DNA of 64,000 bases from Helianthus annuus (Eukaryota; Streptophyta; Magnoliopsida; Asterales; Asteraceae): positions 133,340,904 through 133,404,903 of the forward strand of contig NC_035435.2 of assembly GCF_002127325.2 (NCBI RefSeq), in the 5' to 3' direction. Position 1 is the first letter of the stretch; the number at the start of each line of letters is the position of its first letter. Shown one piece after another: positions 43,982 through 53,841 of this stretch. Made by a program: the position numbers and the translations under genes. A model generated the notes under the pieces. That model was not told where the DNA came from. It made no database searches and saw only the letters and a list, made by a program, of their open reading frames with translations.

Positions 43982-43990
43982 AAGTTCAAA

Positions 43991-44689
43991 AATAACATCA
44001 ACTTCTAGCGTCTAGTTATCATTTTTATTAATTTCTGAAGGCTTTGAACAGTAACGAACATATTGACTTTTTTTTGTTGATTTTTCCCCTTACAGCTTTC
44101 CTTTAAAAGAGTTTTGGTGACAGTTATTTCATATCTGCTCTTTTGGTATAGTGGTTCATGGTTTCCATGCCAAAAATAATGTCCTGGTTTGATTTCCGTC
44201 TGGTTTAATGGTTTTCCTTTCTTTTTTCCCAGGTTTTTTATGACGTCTTCCACTGCTTGCACGTGTTAACCTCAGGGTATGAACACATGTTCTTTAAACA
44301 CGTTTCACTCCTATAAGCTCACGCTAATTCATATTTCCCCCTTTCAGTTCTTTTGTTGCTCTCGGTTCTGCTCTCAAGATCAGGTCTATGTCTTCCTCGC
44401 ATTGCTTTTTGTTTTTTCAAACTGTTTGTCATTTAGGGTTTATGCCTGTACTTGTTTTCTACATAGAATCAAGCCTTTACTAAAATAGTTTGGGGTTCTT
44501 CTTCGTCTAATAAAGTTTTGAGGTTATTGCTACCGCGATTTTGGAATTCAGTTTCTCATTTGATATGATTTTCGTGCTATTGAAATCTGGCTATATTTCT
44601 TCTAATGCATGTCTTTTGTTTCGAATAGTAAGCTTTGAGTTTTTAATGTGCTTTTTAGTGTTCATGGGTTAGAGAAGTCATCTCAAATA
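43991..44689. other. Unassigned spacer
   Basis: An 85-codon minus-strand frame (44005-44262) and a 69-codon plus frame (44279-44488) match nothing I recognise and have no supporting context. No gene is called. Confidence 0.5.
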
Positions 44690-44895
44690 TTAGGGATTAC
44701 TGGTACCAAACCGCTTTCGTACCGTACCAAAAACTTCGGTATCGTTACCGAACCGGTACCGTGCTGCTACCGAACCGGTTCTATACTGAATACTTCACTA
44801 TCGGTACCGAACCGGTACTGTAGCGGATATGTCGGTTCTGTGCCCGGTTTAGATGAATTTCGGTAATGGTAATTTCGATACCGGTACCACTGTCA
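44690..44895. repeat. Diverged GGTACCGAA repeat tract
   Basis: Irregular units of the palindrome GGTACC with CCGAAC and TTCGGTA words over about 200 bp; satellite-like and non-coding. Confidence 0.75.
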
Positions 44896-45364
44896 TCCCA
44901 AATCTCGATTGTTCAACACAGGTTGTTATTTTGCTTGTAGTTGTGTGACTCCCATCGGATTTGTCAATACTAAGGCCATATGTTATATATCTTATTCACA
45001 TTAAAGTTAATAATTGTAAAAAATGATAGTTTCATCAAACCCCCGTGCCAGTACATTTAATTGTGTCATTTTGCTGAAGAAGTTGAAAATCTCTCTGGAA
45101 AAACCTCTCTTTGTGGAATGATATTGTTGTGGTTAAAAAAAAAGTTTAGTTATAAATTATAATAATTATTATGGTTTAAAAAAAAATTTAAAAATAGTTT
45201 TGATCCACCAGATTTTTTTTATTAGGTTGTTTGTTTGTCTACTGGTTGAACGTTTGGCTTTTCACACTTGGAAAGAGAACCATTGAGGTGAGTTACTTAT
45301 TTTGATGACATTCCCTAATCTTTTTTGGTATTATATTTTAAAATTGTTGTTATCATTCCCAATG

Positions 45365-46075
45365 AGTATGAGGCCACGGTATAACAAGTGTTGTAAAGGT
45401 GGGAAAATTGAAATGCAATATCCAACAGACCCACCAGATCTATTGAAGTCTTTGTTTTCGGAACCTCAATTTATGGTAAATATCCATGCTTACAATGCTA
45501 TGTTTTCGATGACGTCGTTTGGTGCAACCGTAGATGATGCGATCAATGATGGTAGTGGTCCCTATGTGTTTAAGGTTGTTGGCCAAGTTTCGCATTGGTT
45601 AGGTTCGCTATGTCCAGATCCTGGTGATAAGCCAAGGTTCTTACAGATGTACATCTTTGATAGTCAAAATGAGGTTGAAAACAGGCTAAGCTTTTTTCCG
45701 AACAACGACTCCCAAAGTCTTTCTTCAGAAATTGTGACTGCGTTGTCGCATATGTTAGACCAGGTAAACGGGTATGTGCGTTTGTTTAGGTCTGCAAGAG
45801 AGTTATGTTTACAGCCCACGATTCCAAATTTCGGTATAAAGCTTTATAGCCATGTTAAAGAAACGCCGTTATGATGTTCCAACAACGAACACGCTTGGTG
45901 CGATAGTTTGTGATGCCGGTTTGGGCTCTGAGGACTTTGATGTGATTATTCGTAGTAAGGACAACAGGCCACATAGGGTAAGTAAGCTACACTCGTCTTA
46001 CATGCCCTTGCAGTACCCACTTCTTTTTCCGCGCGTTGAACTGGGCTGGCCCCCTGATTTACGCATATCTAGAGG
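45365..46075 (+). pseudogene. Helitron Rep/helicase N-terminal fragment
   Basis: The plus strand encodes the Helitron-helicase-like N-terminal domain of plant RepHel proteins: CCKGGKI, DPPDLLKSLF, IHAYNAMFSMTSFGA, GSGPYVFKVVGQVSHW and GSLCPDPGDKPRFLQMYI, then VTALSHMLDQVN. A frameshift near 45850 moves the frame to one reading TTNTLGAIVCD, SEDFDVIIRS and MPLQYPLLFPR. The homology stops near 46070; the Rep nuclease and helicase domains needed for rolling-circle transposition are missing. Upstream TTTAAAATTG...TTCCCA may be the tail of an intron. Confidence 0.92.
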
Positions 46076-46475
46076 TGTGCAAACACGACATCTGCCAAAA
46101 GGCCTATTCTTCACTCTGAAGGAATTCAAATTCAACAAACAACACATAACCATACCCAAAAATATTCATTAACTATACAATATACGATACTTGCAGGTAA
46201 CCCAAACATCGCTCATAAAAGGAACAAGAACCACGTTGCCATCAACTATAAGACCAATGCCCGAACCCTGCTGCAGACCCTAAACTGACAAACAAGTTGT
46301 TGTTTTTGTTTTCACTATTAGTAGGAAGTACAAGTTTTTTTTGTAACATCTTAAAATAGAAAAACCTAAAACAACTTTTGAAACAACAACTATACCATGT
46401 AATGCATTGTGTAATCCTTCTATTATTAACTATAATATGAAACCCTACTTGAAAAAAAAAAACCAATATGTGATC
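46076..46475. other. Non-coding body between the RepHel fragment and the Helitron end
   Basis: No gene; presumed interior of the deleted Helitron. Confidence 0.4.
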
Positions 46476-46504
46476 CCGCAACGCGCAACAACGAATAACA
46501 CTAG
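46476..46504 (+). mobile_element. Helitron 3' terminus
   Basis: CCCGCAACGCGCAACAAC, a short spacer, then CTAG (46501-46504) followed by T: a Helitron 3' end of the same family as 13222. It lies about 430 bp downstream of the RepHel fragment in the same orientation, so both may belong to one deleted Helitron. Confidence 0.6.
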
Positions 46505-46646
46505 TTTAATATAATATTCAATTAATGAATATAAAAAGACAAGAAATCACCATCCTTGTGTCAACATCAAAAGTAAACTTTAGTTCTAGCTCTTTTGCAC
46601 AAGGGACAATTATTTAAAACTATTCAAAATTCCACAATGAGAGACT

Positions 46647-47088
46647 AAAGTGCTGTTTGTTTTTTAAAAGGTAAAATGTCTATAGTATGTGGATCATATC
46701 TGTAGAATAAGATGTGAGCCAAACCTCTGCAGTCTGCTAGTAGAAGACTGCTTGTTTTTTAACGTATGTATACTTTTAAAATAAATCGGTGGTGGTGGGT
46801 GGTGGACGGTGGTGGTGGACGGTGGGTGGGGGTGGACGATGGTGGTGGTGGACGGTGGTGGGTGGTGGTGGATGGTGGACGGTGGTGGTGTTTTACCCTC
46901 TGTAGACCTTAGAAGATCTTGAAAGTGGTTATGCCAAGTCTGCACCAAGAAGAGCTCGTGCAGACGTTTTTTAATGAAACGTCTTCGAAAAAAAATAGTC
47001 TGCAGATGACAATTTCTGCGTGTGGTTTGCGCAGCGCAAACAAAAGAGCATGCTCAGATCTTTTAAAAAAAAAAACAAACATCACCTC
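46647..47088. mobile_element. MITE-like element with GGT-rich core (about 440 bp)
   Basis: Left end TGCTGTTTGTTTTTTAAAAG and the inverted right end TGATGTTTG plus a T run plus AAAAG are terminal inverted repeats; CTGCAGACT-type words are mirrored inside (TCTGCAGTCTGC / GTCTGCAGATG). The core 46784-46890 is almost pure GGTGGT/GGACGGTGG sequence. The duplication could not be fixed. Confidence 0.6.
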
Positions 47089-47509
47089 AGACATTACTGA
47101 TCCAACTGAATTTCTAAAACTAATATTGAGTGGTTTATAGAAGAAGAGGAATAATAAATTCCAAATGATGATTAACATTTGATTTCTTATCATGTTTTTA
47201 CTTTGCTAATACATAATGTTTAGATTGTTAATATTAGTGATCTCGTTGAATTTCATCTATGACAAACATATGGAAATTGAGAGATTCTTTTGATTTATCC
47301 TTAACATGTGTAATCTGTATTATTGTACGACAGGTCTAACCTCACTTATGTAATAACTAATAACTCTATCCATGAATACTTTATGATGAGCATACGTAAC
47401 AACTGAATATTTTAATTATTTACAAGAATATTACGTTTAGATTATAGATTTTAATTTAGTTCTAACATAGACATGGTTGCTAATTCCATAAATAATGTTT
47501 ATATGTGTA
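47089..47509. other. Unassigned spacer
   Basis: AT-rich, no gene. Confidence 0.5.
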
Positions 47510-47517
47510 CATATAAA

Positions 47518-47820
47518 TAGAGGCGTCTCTGAGAATTCACGTACCCTGTTCGAGATTGAAAAAATGTGCCCTTCTGTTATGTTTTGTTATTATTTAAAAA
47601 AGATCAAATCAGTATTGGGCTTAATAAATCTAATTCCAAGTAAGCGAAATTCTAAACTATAAAAAATGATTTGTAAATGGACCCATATTAAAAGTGGTAT
47701 GTGTTTTCTATTTAAAAAAAAAATAACATATACGTATCGGATTTTTTTTAAATCGCATGCCACTCGAAATCGTAGGCCTTGTGCGGAGGTCCTCCCCACA
47801 CACCATCAAAGCCTCCCATG
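47518..47820. mobile_element. hAT-type MITE (303 bp), relative of 27303-27596
   Basis: It shares CTGAGAATT, CTGTTCGAGAT, GTCCTCCCC and GCCTCCCATG with the element at 27303-27596. Flanks CATATAAA (47510-47517) and CATATAAG (47821-47828) form an 8-bp duplication with one change. The first bases (TAGAGGC) are mutated from CAGGGGC. Confidence 0.8.
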
Positions 47821-48141
47821 CATATAAGATATAACCTAAGTGATTGGTTTTCAAGTTTCAGCTTGATTGATCAAGATTACTTACAAATATTAGAAATTGT
47901 CGCAATCTTAAATATTAAGCTAGTATTCCTCGGAAAATAAATTGAACTATGTTTATTGATTTGAAAACAAACTTATATAAAACATCGCTATATTTCAATA
48001 AATTATAAAATTAGCATTAATGTGTAGATGAACTAATATCATGAAGTTTATCTCTTTTTTTTTAAGTTAAATAATTTACAAATTAATTATATATATGAAC
48101 TGGCCGAGTTACATCAATATCGCAGGTAAGCGAGCAACAAG

Positions 48142-48268
48142 CTGCGCCGCTACCCCTTTCTGAATACCAAACCCTAACCTATTAAAGACAAACCCCTGCC
48201 CCCCTGTTGATGAGCAACTGCTGTGGACAACCTTTTGGACCCTAGTCAACAAACGGATAGCGGCGCAG
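48142..48268. repeat. 11-bp inverted repeat upstream of tRNA-Ala
   Basis: CTGCGCCGCTA (48142-48152) and its exact inverse (48258-48268) enclose about 105 bp. No TSD or other element signature was found. The rest of 47829-48402 is AT-rich with no gene. Confidence 0.6.
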
Positions 48269-48402
48269 AAAAGAGTCTAAATATATTTCACTCATATTAC
48301 TCACCTTTTTTTGACATTTTCTAATCCATAATCGGCTTTAGTAAGAAAAAAAAATAGTATTCGTTCGAAATAAAGCTGTTATTTGATGTTGCTACAGTAA
48401 CG

Positions 48403-48475
48403 GGGGATGTAGCTCAGATGGTAGAGCGCTCGCTTAGCATGCGAGAGGTACGGGGATCGATACCCCGCATCTCCA
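48403..48475 (+). tRNA. tRNA-Ala (anticodon AGC)
   Basis: A complete 73-nt nuclear tRNA gene without intron. Acceptor arms GGGGATG and CATCTCC pair with one G-U, followed by discriminator A. The D arm (A-box TAGCTCAGATGG), the anticodon stem CTCGC/GCGAG with loop TTAGCAT (anticodon AGC), and the T arm GGGGATCGATACCCC (B-box GATCGATACC) are all intact. CCA is not encoded, as usual in nuclear genes. It reads GCU and, after A-to-I change at position 34, GCC/GCA alanine codons in cytosolic translation. Confidence 0.98.
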
Positions 48476-48480
48476 TCCAA

Positions 48481-48485
48481 TTTTT
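48481..48485 (+). terminator. RNA polymerase III terminator of tRNA-Ala
   Basis: A TTTTT run starts five bases after the mature 3' end. Confidence 0.85.
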
Positions 48486-49079
48486 ATCGTGTTGTTTCAA
48501 ATATATTTTTTTTGTTGGGCTGTGTTGTAAATCCCAATATGGGCCTAAGTGGTTTCTTAAGAAAAACTATGCTTTCTTGGGCTGTATGACCCAAGTATAC
48601 CCAACAATAAAACACAACTGATATATCTTTTCTGACCATTGGACCTATCTGAATGTTCTTTTAGATGCAAATACAACCAAAAAAAAAAAAGAAGAAGAAA
48701 AAGAATATGTTATACAAGTTACAACCCTTGGTAAGCTTATTATAAGTTTATTATTAATGAAAGCACACAAATACAATAACTTTAATCATCTATTTATACT
48801 AAACTCATTTTAGTTCTAACCCGACTCAAACCTATTAAATAAATAAATAGACTCCTAGATAAACCTTATTACTTAAAACTAATAATTAACCTTAAACTAA
48901 TTATAAAAGACCCAGTAAAGAGTTCCCCAAGAATTATCTATAGCCCGTCATAATCCTTGTCTCCTTAATTCAAGATTACGTCTTCAAACGAGTCAAGTTC
49001 AAATTTAAGACTACAACTTGGTAAAATAATTTAAAACAAGCTGAGCCAGCTCATCCAAAATTCAAGCCAACTTCGAGCT
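48486..49079. other. Unassigned spacer
   Basis: AT-rich sequence with an A/G run near 48679-48703; no gene. Confidence 0.5.
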
Positions 49080-49345
49080 TGTCACACCCCCAAAATACCA
49101 CATACGGAAACCCCGCGGGATGTGTGACGTACCAGGATCCAGCCACCAACCACATTAAACTATAACAAGATATTAAATAAAAGTTTCCATTTATTACGAT
49201 ATTGTATTTTCAAAACATAACTTAAAACCAATACGTTCAGCGGAAGCATAAAGTAAATCATTGTTCAAATGTTTCAAAACCAAATGTACGAAAACCAATA
49301 AGCTTGTCACGTGTTTCCAAGAGGCTTGACCCATGATCACTCCAG
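49080..49345 (-). mobile_element. LTR end fragment related to LTR B
   Basis: Begins TGTCACACCCCCAAAAT as LTR B does at 5767, and shares ACCAGGATC, AGCCACCAA, TTCAAAACC and GCGGAAGCATAA (49240-49251) in the same order. The similarity ends near 49345. No primer site lies beside it, so it is a truncated remnant. Confidence 0.75.
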
Positions 49346-49471
49346 CAATCCCAGATAGCAAGTTCCATGTGAGGAAATATTGTTTTCTCATGTGGAAATA
49401 ATTTATGTGATGGCAGAGGAATCAATATTTTACATGGAATCAATATGATTGGTCAAATTTGGGGCTAACTT

Positions 49472-49629
49472 CATGGCGGATTTAAAAAATTCTTACAGGG
49501 GCAACATTTCATATAAAAAGGGGTAATAAAATCGAAAAAAGGTTAATTTTTTTTTCAAAATTTACACTACCGTTGGAGCGTCAAGGGATAGCGGAGGCTA
49601 CCTCTATTAACAAGCTAGGTTCGCCCCTG
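49472..49629. mobile_element. hAT-type MITE relic (158 bp)
   Basis: CATGGCGGATTT at the left and inverted CAGGGGCGAACCTAGC at the right, with the same length and layout as 39580-39735. AACTTCAT and AACTCCAT near the two ends could be the duplication, partly overlapping the terminus. Confidence 0.5.
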
Positions 49630-50494
49630 AACTCCATGGGGTTTGCATGGAACCTTGATGTACGCCGGAGGGGTTGACATAATCACATGGGTTGTTCGTT
49701 CTAGGCCCAAATTAAAAGTGTGAGCTTCAACAGTAGATGCCTAAAGTAGGCAATAGTTTCGGTTTTGCCGGGTAAGACAAAAACCGGATAAGTGTTTTGG
49801 GTAGGTTCAATTCGGTTGCTTGATTGTGTTTATTTTTGTTGGAGACTCTTCTCGTCAAGAAGGAAAATCGCAGCATGGAGTTCGATTGTTTTTGTGGTGA
49901 AAAAACCAACGGGCGTGTTGCGGAAAAAAAAAAGAACGAGAGGCTTAATGATTTGTTTGATGACCGAGGAACGGAACAACATGAGTTTGTTGTCTTTGTT
50001 GGTGATAGATATTTGAGGGGAGGCATATCAAGGATGAGTCTGACATGGTGGAAAAACTACGATCAAAGAAGGGTTCAAACTGTTTGACATAAAGTAAAGC
50101 GAACGGTGGTTCGGGTCAGCAGGTGTCACGGGGAGCACCGATGGGATGACGGTGGTGACCGGTGATCAATTCAGTTCGGTTTAGTGGTGATGAGCTTCAC
50201 GCATTAGCAACTTTCAATCCAGGTAATATTAAGACTCTGTCCTTCCATCCAAGGATAAGAACGGAAAAACCGGTATAGGTTGTCTTATTGGCAGAAGTAT
50301 CCAATTGGAACTTGCGGGTAGACGGACGGAAGAAGAATCGTCAAAGCGGTGAGGCTTTGAATCTGGTCGTGTCTAGCAATAAAAGATTAAAATGGTAGAA
50401 GCGAAGAGCTTGTTTTTTCTTTGATCGGTGGTCATGAACGGTGTAGTTCAGGTGACCTGGGAAGAGGGATATTGAGATTGATCAGGGGACTGAA
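49630..50494. other. Unassigned spacer
   Basis: An 87-codon plus frame (49824-50087) with a basic and acidic mix has no recognisable domain and no homologue in this window. No gene is called. Confidence 0.5.
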
Positions 50495-52434
50495 TGTCAC
50501 ACCCCAACCGATGGCGGAAACATCGGGGTGCGAGCTCTAAGCGTTCAGATTGCTCATGAGATTCCATAACACTATTTGTTTCAATAGAAATTAGATCAAA
50601 TTCATCATAATACAAGTATCAATTACAAACCATAACGAATATTGTTCAAATTGTTCAAAAGATTCTAAGTTAACTAGGTGACGTTTCTAAGCAACCCTTA
50701 GCTGGATTCCATGCATTCCAAAGCACCCTATCAGCCTGAAACATGTATTAAAATATCAATACAAAAAGTATTGGCGAGTATACAAGTTTGATAGTAGAAT
50801 AATAGATTAAAAACAACTCATATCCATAATGTTAGCAATAAAGTAGTTTCAGCCGTGCTAGCGTCGCAGTCCACGCAGTGATAGCCCAAGTTTCCAATGC
50901 GTTAAGTTCCTTTCCCAAAGTTTAACGGGAGGTTATATGTCTCCTCCTAACAATACCCCAAAGACTAACGGGGAGGTGCATTACTCCTATAGCGCTACTA
51001 TTGTTAAGGCGGAACTACACACTCTGGATTAAACGTCACATAACACAAAGAGTCAAGAATCAAGAATCACAAGTTTCATGAACACATAGGATAGAGTACA
51101 AGTTTCCAAAGAATCAAGTTTAAGTTTCATAGAATACATGTTGCACCCCAAAAGTTTAAAGTAAAAGGGGATCGAGTATACTCACAGTGATTGCTTAACA
51201 GTCGCAACTGTTATTGGATCAAAGGTAGCTCTTTTTTGGATTAGCCTGATTAGATTACAATAGGATAAGGGCCGGGCAGAATAACAAGATTGCTCAAGTG
51301 TCAAATCAGTCACTAGATTGGATGACTGTCCGATCGGATGGCAATCCGATCGGACTGTCGGTCGATCGGGTGACTCATGTGTGTGAGGAGACATATGGCT
51401 GCCCGATCGGATGGCCATCCGATCGGGTTGCCATTTGGTTTGAGTTTCATAAGTGAAGGGAATAGGGTGGCTACTCGATCGGACGGTAGTCTGATCGGGT
51501 TGCCACTCGATCCGAGTGTATTAGTGATCTGGTCATCCTAGACGGGTGGCAGCTCGATCGGGCGGCTGTCCGATCGGGTTGCCACTTGGTCAAGGTTCCC
51601 AATGTTTCCAAGTGTATGAATAAATTATTAAGTGTTGAAGGCCAAAGGGAAAGTGTCACTCAATAGGGTGGCTGTCCGATCGGATGGCCATCCGATCGGG
51701 TTGCCGCTCGATTGGGCGACCCTTGTTCTTGTTTAATATTTTATAAGATTCCCGAGTTTCTAGTTTTAACGGTGAAGGTGCGACACGTATTGAGACAATG
51801 GTAAACCTATCAGCACACAGTTGTTCTGATCGGGTGGGAATCACCCCTGTCCGATCAGTCGTATGCTTCTGACGGGTTTATGTCGGAATCCGTGCTTTGC
51901 TCGTCTTTCCCAGTAAGAACTCAGATTAACACTAATTCTAGACTATTCATCAGATCTACAGTTAGTTTAAACCCCGTTTCCACCGAATAAAGTAAAAGTT
52001 CGAAGGAAAATATAATATAATTCAAGTTTCTTATGAAAAAGTCTAGATTTAGCTTAGATTTTGTTGTGAAAACACATGAAATACCTTAGATCTGAGCTAG
52101 ATCTTGCTCATAATGACATCACATAGAAGTTTGTACAAACCTCCATTGTGACATCACTCTCAAGAACTCAGATCCGAGAGATTTCACGGTGAAAAGTGTG
52201 ATTTCAAGCGAGAATCACATAGAGAATGATGTGTAGATCAAGAAAGTACAAAGATCTAGTGCAAAACGTACCGAAATCAGCAAGAAAATGGAGAAAAGAG
52301 GAGAGGAATGTCCCATACGAGACCAACTCGTAAGCGAGAAGATGCCCAATCTATCATAGCCAACTTCTTTCCTTCTATCAAGCCCACAAGCCTGAGTCTT
52401 CAACCGACGACTCCTTGTTCACTTTCCGCATCAC
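50495..52434 (-). mobile_element. Partial family C LTR, interrupted by the Athila element
   Basis: Starts TGTCACACCCCAACCGATGG as the solo LTR at 22078 does, and shares GTATACAAGTTTGATA, GGGATCGAGTATACTCACAG and a cluster of CCGATCGG palindromes (51320-51860). It stops at 52434 where the Athila 3' LTR begins; the rest of this LTR should lie beyond the Athila element, outside the window. It may be a solo LTR or part of a fuller element. Confidence 0.85.
51320..51870. repeat. CCGATCGG palindrome cluster in the second family C LTR
   Basis: Repeated GTCCGATCGGATGGC, ATCCGATCGG and TCGATCGGG units, homologous in kind to 22980-23520 but arranged differently, so the array has rearranged since the copies separated. 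Confidence 0.8.
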
Positions 52435-53829
52435 TGATCGAAGTGTCGCGCTCCGGTCAAAGATAATATTTATATACCCTAATTACCCTTAACAAATAGC
52501 TAGTGGTAGCAAGGGGTCGAACCACGAAGAGTATGTGGTTTGTGTGCGGATTTGATTGAATTATGAAAAGATGTCACTTTTATGAAGCTTGCTAAGATAT
52601 ATTTTTATGTTTTTGTTTGATTGGGAGATATAAAGTATAACTACTAAAAACAAGCAATTGCAATAATGTAAGTAAAGGTTTTGACAAGATAGAGAAAACA
52701 AGGTTCACACCCGGTTCGGTAATTGCAATCCTAGGATTTCTACACGTTTTAGATTTGATTCAATTGCAAAAGTGATTAACGAATTTAGTGTTACACGGCT
52801 TAGGTGCCAAGAGCTATCAACGTTATAAAGAACGGACCACAATGCACTTCGTTACCAAGAACATGTAAACTCTAACCTAGACAAGGCATAATTGCACATA
52901 AACATTTCATAAAGTCAAATTTAATCTTCACTCGACGATTTATGAATTCAATACAAATGCAAGACAATTGTCATAAGCTTCAAATCAAATCGCAATTTGT
53001 CACAAAATCAAACCAAGAACAATGTTAGAAACCCTAGACTTACAAAAACCTACACCGGGGTGAAACCTCCAAGAATTTAGCCGCTCATGGAAGGACGAAC
53101 GCTATCACCGGAAGAATGGAACTTGATTAGGATCATCTTGAATCTTGAGAAATGGTGAATGGTGATGAATGGGGGTTTAGTTTGAATGGTGGTGATGGAA
53201 GGATTGATGAATCAATGAAGCTAGGGTTTGGGATGGTGATGAGAGTGACTTGGATGATGATTCGGATTGATTCCGGTGAAGGTTGGTGATAGAGATGGAT
53301 TGAGAGTGGAAGGATGATAGGTTATGGCTCCCAGTTGTGTTTTCAAAATCCCAAGAAAGTGTAACCCCCCGAAAATCCTGGCCAACAACCCTTTTTACTC
53401 GTTCTAAACCCCCAAACAAGAAAAATCGCGATCCAAGGATTGATGAGCCGTCGCCGACGGCCTGAAGCCCCGTCGGCGACGGTGCTTGCTTTCCCAACTT
53501 TGGCCGACGGCCTAGTTTCCTGTCTACGGACATTTTCAGGCGACGGGCATGTATGAAAACCGTCGGCGACGGCCCAAATGGGCGTCGGCGACGGTGCTTG
53601 GAAGTTGATTTTTCTGTTTTTTCGCATTCCTAGCTTCCGGTTGACCCGTGCCGCTTCCCGATGATTCCGTTTCTGCTCCAGTGGCCCGTAAAGCTCCCGA
53701 AAAGCTCCTTAAACTCCAATAAACCTGCAAAACACAAATCTAATTAAGAGTAGGCAATTCGGAACTAAAACTTGTGTAAAATCATCAAGTTAAACGATTA
53801 CAAGCACCGGGTTTCAACCACGTATCACA
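52435..53829 (-). mobile_element. 3' LTR of an Athila-type element (1395 bp)
   Basis: In element orientation it starts TGTGATACGTGG at 53829 and ends CACTTCGATCA at 52435. The stretch before its end (CGTGGTTCGACCCCTTGCTA, 52502-52521) is typical of Athila/Tat LTR ends. A polypurine tract adjoins the start. The five flanking bases at the low end are ATCAC (52430-52434), the expected target duplication. CCGTCGGCGACGG palindromes occur at 53448, 53470, 53560 and 53582. A TATA-like GGTATATAAATA lies near 52477-52466. Confidence 0.88.
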
Positions 53830-53841
53830 TCCCCACACTTG
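53830..53841 (-). other. Polypurine tract of the Athila element
   Basis: The minus strand reads AAGTGTGGGGA immediately before the LTR start. Near-copies (AAGTGTGGGGATGGG) occur at about 55008-55024 and 55098-55112, where they could prime additional plus-strand synthesis. Confidence 0.75.

Noticed and set aside
44005..44488. An 85-codon minus frame and a 69-codon plus frame
   Set aside because: No recognisable domain, composition or context; typical chance frames.
49824..50087. 87-codon frame (MCLFLLETLLV...)
   Set aside because: It has a hydrophobic start and charged middle but no known domain and no sign of selection; not enough for a gene call.
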